NCBI GenBank assembly: GCA_019416425.1
Contig: DXXK01000053.1
Location: forward strand, 1-37,500
Direction of reading: 5' to 3'
Origin: Bacteroidales bacterium
GTDB taxonomy: Bacteria > Bacteroidota > Bacteroidia > Bacteroidales > Muribaculaceae
Length of the DNA stretch: 37,500 nt
Within the stretch, counting starts at the first letter, position 1. Each line of letters begins with the position of its first letter. A program made the position numbers and the translations under genes. This document shows, piece by piece, positions 27,168 through 34,747 of the stretch. The notes under the pieces were generated by a model that saw only the letters and a program-made list of their open reading frames with translations, had not been told where the DNA came from and did not search any database.

Positions 27168-27207
27168 AAAAAAATCGCGAATCATTTTGTGGTTCGCGAT
27201 TTTTTTT
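27168..27207 (+). terminator. Terminator of the efflux/lpxA operon
   Basis: Arms AAAAAAATCGCGAA (27168-27181) and TTCGCGATTTTTTT (27193-27206) are perfect complements with an 11-base loop TCATTTTGTGG, and the T-run continues one base further. The loop contains the -33 box of the ribosomal-protein promoter. Confidence 0.88.
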
Positions 27208-27216
27208 GTAATTTTG
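27186..27216 (+). promoter_or_regulatory. rpmB-rpmG-DUF4295 promoter
   Basis: TTTG at 27186-27189 and TAATTTTG at 27209-27216, spacer 19. The -33 box sits in the loop of the preceding terminator hairpin and the -7 box directly follows its T-run. The predicted start near 27223 gives a leader of about 120 bases. Confidence 0.85.
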
Positions 27217-27244
27217 CAGACGTTTTGTGGCACATCCTTAAAAG

Positions 27245-27268
27245 CCGCTGAAAAGATGCAGTCAGCGG
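27245..27268 (+). other. Hairpin in the rpmB leader
   Basis: CCGCTGA (27245-27251) and TCAGCGG (27262-27268) form a perfect 7-bp stem with a 10-base loop in the roughly 120-base leader before L28. Ribosomal-protein operons often carry protein-binding leader structures; whether this is one is inference. Confidence 0.4.
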
Positions 27269-27344
27269 TGATATGAGAAAGTGAGATGGCACCGGAACAC
27301 CGTAGTTGAATTTTTATTTTATTAGAAAGAACTAAGTTAGAGCC

Positions 27345-27608
27345 ATGGCTAAAACTTGTCAGATCACAGGCAAAAAAGCTGCAGTGGGCAACAATGTTTC
27401 CCACTCCAAGCGTCGCACCAAGCGCAAGTTCGAGGTAAACTTGCATACAAAGAAGTTCTACTGGGTTGAGCAGGACATGTGGATTGAACTCACACTGAGC
27501 TGCGCCGCCCTGCGCACCATCAATAAGATCGGTCTGAACGCCGCAATCAAGAAGGCTGAAGCCGAGGGCAACCTCGACCTCCGCGACATCAAAATCCTCT
27601 CCTTCTAA
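27345..27608 (+). CDS. rpmB: 50S ribosomal protein L28
   Basis: An 87-residue basic protein of the large ribosomal subunit. It starts MAKTCQITGKKAAVGNNVSHS, the L28 hallmark, and continues with RTKRKFEVNLHTKKFYW and a helical C-terminal part ending in RDIKILSF. Length is normal, and a long leader with one hairpin precedes it. It is followed after 14 bases by rpmG, the usual pairing. Confidence 0.97.
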   Translation: MAKTCQITGKKAAVGNNVSHSKRRTKRKFEVNLHTKKFYWVEQDMWIELTLSCAALRTINKIGLNAAIKKAEAEGNLDLRDIKILSF

Positions 27609-27622
27609 AGCATCTCGGAACA

Positions 27623-27811
27623 ATGGCAAAGAAAGCAAAAGGTAATCGCGTCCAGGTGATCCTGGAGTGCACCGAACATAAGGCCAGCGGTATGCCCGGC
27701 ATGTCTCGTTACATCACCACCAAGAACCGCAAGAACACTTCAGGCCGTCTGGAACTCAAGAAGTACAACCCCATCCTGAAGAAGTACACAATCCACAAGG
27801 AAATCAAATAA
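27623..27811 (+). CDS. rpmG: 50S ribosomal protein L33
   Basis: A 62-residue basic large-subunit protein beginning MAKKAKGNRVQVILECTEHK and ending in NPILKKYTIHKEIK, the L33 pattern. It has a single cysteine, so it is the zinc-free (C-minus) form and cannot bind zinc with a four-cysteine cluster. It lies between rpmB and the DUF4295 gene in one transcript. Confidence 0.96.
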   Translation: MAKKAKGNRVQVILECTEHKASGMPGMSRYITTKNRKNTSGRLELKKYNPILKKYTIHKEIK

Positions 27812-27824
27812 TACCCCCTGACCT

Positions 27825-27974
27825 ATGGCAAAGAAAACAGTGGCCTCGATCCAGAAAGGTGAGGGCCGTACATATTCCAAAGTGATTAAGATGGAGAAGT
27901 CGCCGAAGACCGGCGCCTATGTCTTCAAGGAGGAGATGGTTCCCAACGACGCCGTCAAGGACGCCCTGAAGTAA
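27825..27974 (+). CDS. DUF4295-family small basic protein
   Basis: A 49-residue protein starting at ATG 27825, 13 bases after rpmG and ending at TAA 27972-27974. The sequence opens MAKKTVASIQKGEGR and has KMEKSPKTGAYVFKEEMVP. It is rich in lysine and matches my recollection of DUF4295, which occurs in Bacteroidota directly after L28 and L33. Its size, charge and fixed place in a ribosomal-protein operon suggest a ribosome-bound protein. A lineage-specific ribosomal protein (named bL38) has been described in Bacteroidota; I cannot confirm from sequence alone that this is the same one. Confidence 0.88.
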   Translation: MAKKTVASIQKGEGRTYSKVIKMEKSPKTGAYVFKEEMVPNDAVKDALK

Positions 27975-27990
27975 AAATCCCTACCCATAC

Positions 27991-28019
27991 AAAAAAGGCT
28001 GCCAAAGGCAGCCTTTTTT
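27991..28019. terminator. Bidirectional terminator between DUF4295 and the barrel gene
   Basis: AAAAAAGGCTGCC AAA GGCAGCCTTTTTT is symmetrical, so it can end transcripts arriving from the plus-strand ribosomal-protein operon and from the convergent minus-strand barrel gene. Confidence 0.92.
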
Positions 28020-28049
28020 GGTATGTTTCTTATCAGAACACATAGTTCA

Positions 28050-28547
28050 TCAGAACACGTAGCTCAGTCCGATTCCGGCGAAGGCGCCGCTGGTCTGTGC
28101 CATGGCCGAGTATTTGGCCTGAAGCGTCATCTTGAATGAACGGGTGAAGTAGAAATCGACACCGGCACCGAAATCACCGCCTACGCGCGTACGGTACTCA
28201 TCGTCATCATCCCAGGAGTAATGCCAGCTGTTCATGGTCAGACCCACCAGCGGGTACAGTACGATGCCGCGGTACACCTGGAATGGGAAATGAATGTCGC
28301 AGCTCAGCAGAAACGCCGACTTATGGTCATTCTCGAACGACACTCCGATTTCCGGCGCCAGACGGAAGTGGTTGGCGAACTCCCACTGGAAATTGGCCGA
28401 CAGATAGGCACTGCCGTTGTAGGAGGAATAACCTCCGATCACTCCCACGGACTTCTCACCGCGGCCTACGGCCTGCGCAGTCTCAGGGATTCCAATTGCC
28501 AGAAGCATCAGCAAACCGGCTGCAATTGTAGCGATTCTTGTTTTCAT
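28050..28547 (-). CDS. Small outer-membrane beta-barrel protein (porin-like)
   Basis: A 165-residue secreted protein. It starts with a clear Sec signal peptide (MKTRIATIAAGLLMLLAIGIP, cleavage near AQA). After it come alternating amphipathic beta strands, including SVGVIGGYSSYNGSAYLS and a C-terminal strand ending GIGLSYVF. The terminal aromatic residue is typical of barrels inserted by the BAM machinery. No catalytic residues are evident, so it belongs to the generic outer-membrane beta-barrel group. I chose ATG 28547 because it begins the signal peptide and has an AAAGGA upstream; a longer frame from 28592 adds a charged stretch that would spoil the signal. It is convergent with the ribosomal-protein operon. 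Confidence 0.85.
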   Translation of the reverse strand: MKTRIATIAAGLLMLLAIGIPETAQAVGRGEKSVGVIGGYSSYNGSAYLSANFQWEFANHFRLAPEIGVSFENDHKSAFLLSCDIHFPFQVYRGIVLYPLVGLTMNSWHYSWDDDDEYRTRVGGDFGAGVDFYFTRSFKMTLQAKYSAMAQTSGAFAGIGLSYVF

Positions 28548-28623
28548 AGTTCCTTTTCGTTTTTTCCTTGGTTCAGGGTTGCTTTTTATCATTAAACGTT
28601 AACGATAAACAAAAAGTTTTTAC

Positions 28624-28631
28624 TAAATTTG
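28624..28631 (+). promoter_or_regulatory. Possible -7 box for nadE
   Basis: TAAATTTG fits TAnnTTTG, with predicted start near 28638. That position favours ATG 28653 over ATG 28635 as the nadE start. No TTTG is present at the -33 distance. Confidence 0.45.
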
Positions 28632-28652
28632 TCGATGAAACCAATTCAGAAT

Positions 28653-30683
28653 ATGAATACAACCGATCGGAAAGAATTTTGCAGTGGAGCAAAGCGTGTG
28701 TTCCGCCGCAATCTGGGTATGTTTCGAGCCGCGGCATGTGTGCCGGAAGTACGCCCATGCGCGGTGGCAGAGAACTGCGAGGCCATATTGCGGATGGCGC
28801 GCGAGTGCGACAAGGCCGACGTAGAGCTGGCCGTTTTCCCCGAACTGTGCGTCACCGGATACACATGCGCTGACCTGTTCCACGATTCCACATTGCTGGA
28901 CCAGGCACTTGTGGCAATGCAGGAGCTGGCACGCGCTTGCACCCCGCTGAACTGTGCCCTGCTTGTTGGCGTGCCTGTGGCCCACACCGGCCGTCTTTAC
29001 AACTGCGCGGCTTTGCTGCGCGATGGCGCTGTCCTCGGCCTGGTGCCGAAGTCATACCTTCCCGATTATAACGAATTCTATGAGAAGCGCTGGTTCGCAT
29101 CCGGCTATGGCATGGACGCCCGGCTTAACACGGTCTCCATCCCGGATCCGGCGTTGAACATAAAGCGTCAGGTACCTTTCGGCTCAAATCAGATGTTCGA
29201 CTTAGGGGGCGTGAAGCTCGGTGTCGAGATCTGCGAGGACCTGTGGGTTCCCGAGCCTCCCAGCGGCGCGCTGTGCATGGCCGGTGCCGAGGTTATCGCC
29301 AACCTGTCGGCCTCCGACGCATTGATAGGCAAGCGCGCCTACGCCCTGGACCTGATCGCCGGCCAGTCGGCACGCTGCCGCTGCGGGTATATATACGCCT
29401 CGGCCGGTTTCGGCGAGTCCTCGACGGACCTGGCCTTCGCCGGCAACGCCGTCATCGCCGAGAACGGGACCCTTCTGAAGTGTAACGATGAGTTCGACCA
29501 TGACCCATGCATGCGCATAGCCGACATCGACGTGCAGCACCTGCGACACGACAGAATGCATTTCTCATCATTCTCCGACCATTTCGACCGCAGCGGCAAA
29601 TATATCATCGGCGCCACGCTGGAGTACTCAGCACGCAGTCCGGAGCCTCTGGAATACCGCTCAATCGATCCCACCCCGTTCGTCGACAAGGTTGAGAGCC
29701 GGATGAACCGCCGTTGCGACGAGATCAGCTCAATCCAGGCCTGGGGTCTGGCCACGAGGCTGAAGGCCATCGGCTGCCGCTCGGCGGTAATCGGCATCTC
29801 GGGGGGCCTGGACTCCACATTGGCGCTGCTGGTGTGCGTCAAGGCATTCGACATGCTGGGCCTGGACCGCAAGGGCATCTACGGCATAACGATGCCGGGA
29901 TTCGGCACCACCACCCGTACCAAGGGCAACGCCGAGCGGCTGATGGAGGAATTGGGCGTGACAAGTGTGGAGATTCCAATCGGCCATGCCGTGATGCAGC
30001 ATTTCAAGGACATAGACCATGATCCGGACGTCCATGACATAACCTATGAAAACGCGCAGGCACGCGAGCGTACCCAGATATTGATGGACTACGCCAATAA
30101 GGTGAATGGCCTGGTGATAGGCACCGGCGATCTGTCGGAACTTGCATTAGGATGGTGCACCTACAACGCCGACCAGATGTCGATGTACGGCGTGAATGCC
30201 TCGGTGCCCAAGACCATGGTGCGCTATCTGGTTGCTGGCTATGCGCGCAAGACCCACAACAAGGCGTTGCGCGGCATACTGCTGGACATAGTCGCCACTC
30301 CCATCAGTCCGGAGCTGCTGCCGCCTGACAAAGAGGGGCATATCCTGCAGAAGACCGAGGACAAGGTCGGCCCGTACGAGCTGCATGACTTCTTCCTGTA
30401 CCACATGATGCGCTTCGGCGAGGACCCGGTCAAGATCGCACGTGAGGCTCAGAAGGCGTTCGAAGGAAAATATGACCTGACAACAATATATAAGTGGTTG
30501 AGAACGTTCTATAAACGGTTCTTCAGCCAGCAGTTCAAGCGTAGCTGCATGCCCGACGGCGTCAAGGTGGGTTCCATATGTCTGTCGCCGCGCGGCGACT
30601 GGCGCATGCCTTCGGATGCCGCCGTGACGCTGTGGCTGCAGTCCATCGACTCGCAATGCGAGGCTGAGGACGCTACAGTTTGA
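28653..30683 (+). CDS. nadE: Glutamine-dependent NAD+ synthetase
   Basis: NadE amidates deamido-NAD with ammonia released from glutamine, the last step of NAD synthesis. About 676 residues form two modules. The N-terminal nitrilase-type glutaminase shows the catalytic triad E64 (FPELCVTGY), K133 (PKSYLPDYNEFYE) and C194 (GVEICEDLW). The C-terminal synthetase has the ATP P-loop SGGLDS (383-388) and TGDLSELALGW. The start is uncertain: ATG 28635, 28653 and 28719 are all in frame. The first 22 residues before GMFRAAACVPEVRP look like an extension compared with the usual N-terminus, so ATG 28719 is possible. First gene of a possible nadE-PAP2-tsaC unit. Confidence 0.95.
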   Translation: MNTTDRKEFCSGAKRVFRRNLGMFRAAACVPEVRPCAVAENCEAILRMARECDKADVELAVFPELCVTGYTCADLFHDSTLLDQALVAMQELARACTPLNCALLVGVPVAHTGRLYNCAALLRDGAVLGLVPKSYLPDYNEFYEKRWFASGYGMDARLNTVSIPDPALNIKRQVPFGSNQMFDLGGVKLGVEICEDLWVPEPPSGALCMAGAEVIANLSASDALIGKRAYALDLIAGQSARCRCGYIYASAGFGESSTDLAFAGNAVIAENGTLLKCNDEFDHDPCMRIADIDVQHLRHDRMHFSSFSDHFDRSGKYIIGATLEYSARSPEPLEYRSIDPTPFVDKVESRMNRRCDEISSIQAWGLATRLKAIGCRSAVIGISGGLDSTLALLVCVKAFDMLGLDRKGIYGITMPGFGTTTRTKGNAERLMEELGVTSVEIPIGHAVMQHFKDIDHDPDVHDITYENAQARERTQILMDYANKVNGLVIGTGDLSELALGWCTYNADQMSMYGVNASVPKTMVRYLVAGYARKTHNKALRGILLDIVATPISPELLPPDKEGHILQKTEDKVGPYELHDFFLYHMMRFGEDPVKIAREAQKAFEGKYDLTTIYKWLRTFYKRFFSQQFKRSCMPDGVKVGSICLSPRGDWRMPSDAAVTLWLQSIDSQCEAEDATV

Positions 30684-30715
30684 CTTAATCCGGCTATCGT
30701 GGCCACTTATTGATA

Positions 30716-31411
30716 ATGAATTTAGACGAGACAATCTTTCTTCTCTGCAACGGTTATCATACGCCGTTGCTGGACCAGTTGATGCATGCATACACAGTGC
30801 CGTTCACATGGATTCCTTTCTACGTGGCGTGCTTCGCTGCATTGATCTACAAGTTCGGATGGACCAAAGCGTTGTTGATGCTGGTGGTCATAGGCGCCGC
30901 CGTGGGCCTGAGCGACTGGTTCTGCGCCTCCGTTCTGCGTCCCATGTTCCACAGGATGCGTCCCTCCAATCCTGACAATCCATTCTCACAGTTTGTCACG
31001 GTGGTCAACGGCTACCGGGGTGGCCGCTACGGGCTGCCGTCGTGCCACGCGGCCAACAGCTTCGCGCTCATTGGCGCGCTTATCACCTTTGTGCGTACGC
31101 GGCGCTTTGCCGTCATTCTGCTGGCGTGGGGCCTGCTGGTATGTTATACCCGGATGTACATGGGTGTGCATTATCCCAGCGACCTGCTTTTGGGCGGCAT
31201 AATCGGCACTCTGTTCGGAGTGGGCTTCGCTAAACTGGCCATATATTACGCTCCGCGCTGGGAGCGCTACCGCAAAGGACAAGGTTACAAAACATATTCC
31301 GTCAACGTACGTGTGGCCAACGGCGACTTCACGCTGTCGCTGGCGCCCCTGCTCATTCCCGTGGCGGTATTGTTGTTGACCTTGATCTACGGCGGCATCG
31401 CCGCGATGTAA
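30716..31411 (+). CDS. PAP2-superfamily membrane phosphatase
   Basis: A 231-residue inner-membrane protein with about six helices and the three PAP2 phosphatase motifs. Motif 1 is RPMFHRMRP with R82-P83, motif 2 is LPSCHAANS with H111, and motif 3 is YTRMYMGVHYPSD with R146 and nucleophile H152. Members dephosphorylate lipid phosphates such as undecaprenyl pyrophosphate, phosphatidyl-glycerophosphate or lipid A. The first residue of motif 1, normally lysine (K-x6-RP), is arginine here (R75), a conservative change. ATG 30716 was taken; a TTG six bases earlier is also in frame. The C-terminal part ends with one or two more helices (LAPLLIPVAVLLLTLIYGG). The substrate cannot be told. Confidence 0.9.
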   Translation: MNLDETIFLLCNGYHTPLLDQLMHAYTVPFTWIPFYVACFAALIYKFGWTKALLMLVVIGAAVGLSDWFCASVLRPMFHRMRPSNPDNPFSQFVTVVNGYRGGRYGLPSCHAANSFALIGALITFVRTRRFAVILLAWGLLVCYTRMYMGVHYPSDLLLGGIIGTLFGVGFAKLAIYYAPRWERYRKGQGYKTYSVNVRVANGDFTLSLAPLLIPVAVLLLTLIYGGIAAM

Positions 31412-31460
31412 GATAGGCGCCGCACGGGCGCCAAACGGTGGAACTGCTAATTTTAATATT

Positions 31461-32057
31461 ATGAAGGAACTGTCGGACCATTCGCAGCCGCGCTACACTC
31501 GCGAGGACATGTCGAAGGCATTGGAGACGCTCCGCAACGGGGGCGTGATACTGTATCCAACGGATACCATCTGGGGTTTGGGGTGTGACGCCACGAATCC
31601 GGAGGCTGTGGAGAAGGTGTACCTGATCAAGGGGCGAGCTGAGTCCAAGGCGATGCTGGCTCTGGTTGGAAGCGAGGGTCAGCTGCAGGGCTGCGTGCAG
31701 CACATCCCGGAGATCAGCTGGGAGCTGATCGACGCGGCGGTGCATCCGCTGACAATCATATATGACCATCCGAAGAATCTGGCGCACAACATGCTGGCGC
31801 CGGACGGGTCGGTGGGCATGCGCATCACGAACGAGAACTTCAGCCGGACGCTGTGCCAGCGTTTCGGCAAACCGATCGTGTCAACGTCGGCCAACCGTAG
31901 CGGCCAGAAGGCACCGCGCACCTTCGCAGAGATCAGCGATGAGATCAAGAGCCGTGTGGACTACATAGTCCGTTACGGCCGCACCATCACCATCCCCCAC
32001 ACCGCCTCCAACATCGTCAAAATCAGCGACGGAGGCATCGTCAAGGTAATCCGGTAG
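31461..32057 (+). CDS. tsaC: L-threonylcarbamoyladenylate synthase (Sua5/YrdC family)
   Basis: Makes threonylcarbamoyl-AMP from threonine, bicarbonate and ATP for t6A37 modification of ANN-decoding tRNAs. The 198-residue YrdC-fold protein shows LYPTDTIWGLGCDA, the lysine- and arginine-containing KGRAESKAM, and the late block GMRIT with KPIVSTSANRSGQ. It lacks the extra Sua5 C-terminal domain, so it is of the short TsaC type. It follows the PAP2 gene by 49 bases on the same strand. YciO-type paralogues have a similar fold, leaving a small doubt about exact function. Confidence 0.92.
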   Translation: MKELSDHSQPRYTREDMSKALETLRNGGVILYPTDTIWGLGCDATNPEAVEKVYLIKGRAESKAMLALVGSEGQLQGCVQHIPEISWELIDAAVHPLTIIYDHPKNLAHNMLAPDGSVGMRITNENFSRTLCQRFGKPIVSTSANRSGQKAPRTFAEISDEIKSRVDYIVRYGRTITIPHTASNIVKISDGGIVKVIR

Positions 32058-32297
32058 CGTCGAGGGCAATGCCGGCGGTTGGTCCTATTGGTAAACAACA
32101 CCTTTCCGGAGCGGTTCAAGCCGCGCCGTCAGCTCTTTGAAATGAGCCGCGCGGGGCGGCTGTTGATGGTTTCCACATGCAGGCATGTGGAGCAGGACGT
32201 GGCCATGACGCGCGCCGAGGCGCTGGAGCTGAACGCCATCGCGAAGCAGATCGCCGTCCCCAGGCCACGCGAAGCACACCTCAAAGCCCATCTTTAG
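32058..32297 (+). pseudogene. Possible coding remnant after tsaC
   Basis: The frame of tsaC stays open for 79 more codons after its TAG stop. It encodes a stretch that looks protein-like: VNNTFPERFKPRRQLFEM, GRLLMVST, then TRAEALELNAIAKQIA. There is no ATG start, only TTG or GTG, and no matching upstream part, so I read it as the C-terminal remnant of a lost gene rather than a working one. I do not recognise the parent family. An alternative is chance: GC-rich DNA leaves such frames open easily. The open frame on the opposite strand looks less protein-like. Confidence 0.3.
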
Positions 32298-32304
32298 TAG
32301 CGTG

Positions 32305-32382
32305 GGCTCTCCGAGCCTTGCAAAGAATCTGACAAAAGGCCAAGGGAAACAATAGCCATTCGGATCTCCGAGCCGCGCTCGG
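32305..32382. repeat. Pair of GC-rich hairpins sharing a 10-base direct repeat
   Basis: TCTCCGAGCC occurs at 32308-32317 and again at 32365-32374. The first copy folds as GGCTC TCC GAGCC (32305-32317), the second as CCGAGC CGC GCTCGG (32368-32382). The remaining bases up to the terminator show no gene. The structures may be degenerate copies of an intergenic palindromic element. Confidence 0.45.
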
Positions 32383-32407
32383 GGACGGTTCAAAGGCCTT
32401 ATGATAC

Positions 32408-32445
32408 AAAATGGTTGCGATTCTGTTGGAATCGCAACCATTTTT
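32408..32445. terminator. Bidirectional terminator between tsaC and the secreted-protein gene
   Basis: The 16-base perfect arms AAAATGGTTGCGATTC (32408-32423) and GAATCGCAACCATTTT (32429-32444) enclose a TGTTG loop, with four to five Ts on either strand. It lies 54 bases past the stop of the minus-strand secreted protein and also closes the plus-strand nadE-tsaC region. Confidence 0.88.
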
Positions 32446-32498
32446 ATTGGGTTGGAACCGGAAGGTTCGGGCGAAGCGCCTGGTCTGTGGATTCAGGA

Positions 32499-34574
32499 TC
32501 AGAGGATTACCTTCTGGGACTTGCCGTTGACGACGCGGATGTAGAGACCCTTGAGGGGATTCTCGACGCGCACACCCTGCAGGTTGTAATAAACAGCCTC
32601 GCTGACCTCAGCCTCAATGCCGGCGATGCCGGACTCAACATCTACTGCGTAGGTACTAACAGCAGACTTAGCACCCGTGGCATCATCTACAGCATAGAAG
32701 CTAACACTCTTTACACTGCTGTTCAGGGCAACAGGGTCCGTGTACTTTGTGTAACCCTGTGCGTTAGGCTCACGCATCGGTGAACCCAGAGGAGTCTCTA
32801 TTGTCAACTTATACCATACTGATACACCCTCTACTGGTTTGAAAGCCAATGTCTCTCCGGTGATGGTGCCATCAGTTACTTCTACACTTTCTACAAGTTC
32901 AGGAGCAGCCGGGGTCTTAGCTGGTTCCTGATAATAAACCTTGATGTGTGTTATGGCTACGCCACCTGTTGATGTTATAGCAAAATATTTATACGATGCA
33001 TCCGATGAATAGATATATGTGGATGCCTCATTGCTCGGATTCTCAATTTCTATTCCATCTTCCGCTCCCAATACGTATGATTTCTTATTATCTGAATCAT
33101 CTATATTATATGTACCGGGATTGTTGCTCATCATAACAACAAGCTTGCTTATGTCAGCTGCATTATTCAGCGTTATTTCAATTTTATCAATAATTAAATC
33201 AGCATCATTCTTAATTGAAACCACACCAGACTTAACACCTCCTGTTGTAGCTTTTGAATTAATATATAATCCATTGCTACTCTGAGCCTTTGCACAATAT
33301 TCGACTTGCGTCAACTGAGCTGTATACAATTTAGTCTGATATCCAGATCCCTTAATTCCAAATGTATCTATATTCATGTCATCTACAACATCGTCGGCTG
33401 TAAGAGCCTTAAGAGTGTAGGTAGCAGAAGATACGTCACCGTCTTTACCATCGACATTGATACCAGTAGCATGAAGTGTACAAGCTTCATTTATCTGAAC
33501 TTTAGCTTCTGTTGCATCAATTGTTACAGCATTAGCCTGATTATCATTAAACCAATATTTAATCTGCTCAGCACCATCACATGTCATCGTAACATAGCTA
33601 CCTCCTACAATCTCACCAGATGCTGGATTAAACACTACTTCACCACACAGAGACGCAGGCTTAACTGTTACTTTTACAGTGGCCGTTTCTTGGTTAGCAC
33701 CTTGCTTTGCAACTATATTCAGAGTGTATTCAGTATCTGTGGTTACAGCAGGCGCAGTCCATGCAACCGAATTTGTTCCATTCACAATATTATTGCCCTC
33801 TGTAAGTGCCATCTCCTCAGCATTGGTGGCAGTGAATGTAAACACATCGCCCTTGTTTCCAGAGAGGTTTTGTCCATTTGCAGCAGTACCGTTATACATA
33901 ATGGCACCGAGATCTGCACTATCTTCATACTGGAACTCTAACTTATTTATACCAAAGGGGCCATTCTCTCCTGCAATTCCGAAGTTAATTTCAACTTTAT
34001 AATATTGATTCGGTACCGGAGCATTTACAATAAACTCAAATGCATATTTATCTCCTTTTGAAGCAGTTGAAGGTATTGTGCTGACTATTTCAGAACCTGA
34101 TGTTGTTATTTTAGAAATTACCGGATTCTCAAATACTGTAGTTGCTGTTCCAGTCGTAAAGTTCGAGGCAGAAGAAACATATAATTTTACAGAATTTAAC
34201 AACTTCCAATCTTTCATTGCCTCTACATTCAATATCACCTTATTTACAGCATATGAAACAGCACCATTGCTATATATACTGGGTGAACTTGCATTTTTAC
34301 TTCTTCCACAACGCATTTGAGGCCAACCCCATTTATTATTGCTGATAGCAGTAGCGGTCCATTTAACTCCGCCAAAATTGTCAGTCGAAACAATTGTCTG
34401 ATCATACTGATTCTGATTAGGCCAAACGTTGTTAGCACCATCATCCTTTGCCGTTGGCACAATGAACGAACCTGTAGTGGCGTAAGAGTTGAGGCCCAGC
34501 ATGAGGAGAACTGTCAGTAGCAACAGTGCGCGTAATACCCCGCCAGACAGGCAGTTGAGTAATTTTTGTTTCAT
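32499..34574 (-). CDS. Large secreted multidomain protein with CHB_HEX_C-like domains and a T9SS-like C-terminus
   Basis: A 691-residue exported protein of unknown function. The signal peptide at residues 1-32 has a long LLLLTVLLMLGL core and ends near SYA. After it come a beta-sandwich-like module (about 35-205), an Ig-like stretch (about 210-300) and a chitobiase/beta-hexosaminidase C-terminal-like domain (about 305-395, FNPASGEIVGGSYVTMTC). A second sandwich-like module (about 400-555) and another CHB_HEX_C-like domain (about 560-645) follow. The last 40 residues (VYYNLQGVRVENPLKGLYI) resemble type IX secretion sorting domains. I chose the ATG at 34574 because it starts the signal peptide; a longer frame adds 92 unlikely residues. 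The middle of the gene is much more AT-rich than its surroundings and than its own 3' end. No catalytic domain was recognised; adhesion or glycan binding is a guess. Confidence 0.85.
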   Translation of the reverse strand: MKQKLLNCLSGGVLRALLLLTVLLMLGLNSYATTGSFIVPTAKDDGANNVWPNQNQYDQTIVSTDNFGGVKWTATAISNNKWGWPQMRCGRSKNASSPSIYSNGAVSYAVNKVILNVEAMKDWKLLNSVKLYVSSASNFTTGTATTVFENPVISKITTSGSEIVSTIPSTASKGDKYAFEFIVNAPVPNQYYKVEINFGIAGENGPFGINKLEFQYEDSADLGAIMYNGTAANGQNLSGNKGDVFTFTATNAEEMALTEGNNIVNGTNSVAWTAPAVTTDTEYTLNIVAKQGANQETATVKVTVKPASLCGEVVFNPASGEIVGGSYVTMTCDGAEQIKYWFNDNQANAVTIDATEAKVQINEACTLHATGINVDGKDGDVSSATYTLKALTADDVVDDMNIDTFGIKGSGYQTKLYTAQLTQVEYCAKAQSSNGLYINSKATTGGVKSGVVSIKNDADLIIDKIEITLNNAADISKLVVMMSNNPGTYNIDDSDNKKSYVLGAEDGIEIENPSNEASTYIYSSDASYKYFAITSTGGVAITHIKVYYQEPAKTPAAPELVESVEVTDGTITGETLAFKPVEGVSVWYKLTIETPLGSPMREPNAQGYTKYTDPVALNSSVKSVSFYAVDDATGAKSAVSTYAVDVESGIAGIEAEVSEAVYYNLQGVRVENPLKGLYIRVVNGKSQKVIL

Positions 34575-34747
34575 ACTTTTGTTGATAATTGGTTGTTTTT
34601 GTTTTGGTTTTTCATGATAGGGGTCGCGGTGTGTTTTGTAATCGCGGCCGGTATGGTTGTTGTTTTTCAGTATCTGTGATTGGCTAAAACTTTTTGTTAA
34701 TAGGTTGTTGTCATTCCGCGCGAGGCTCATCGCTTCTATAGACTCTG

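Noticed and set aside
32055..32297. Stop-codon read-through extending TsaC
   Set aside because: The frame continues in phase after the TAG, but TsaC is already full length and there is no known recoding signal; chance or a gene remnant is simpler.
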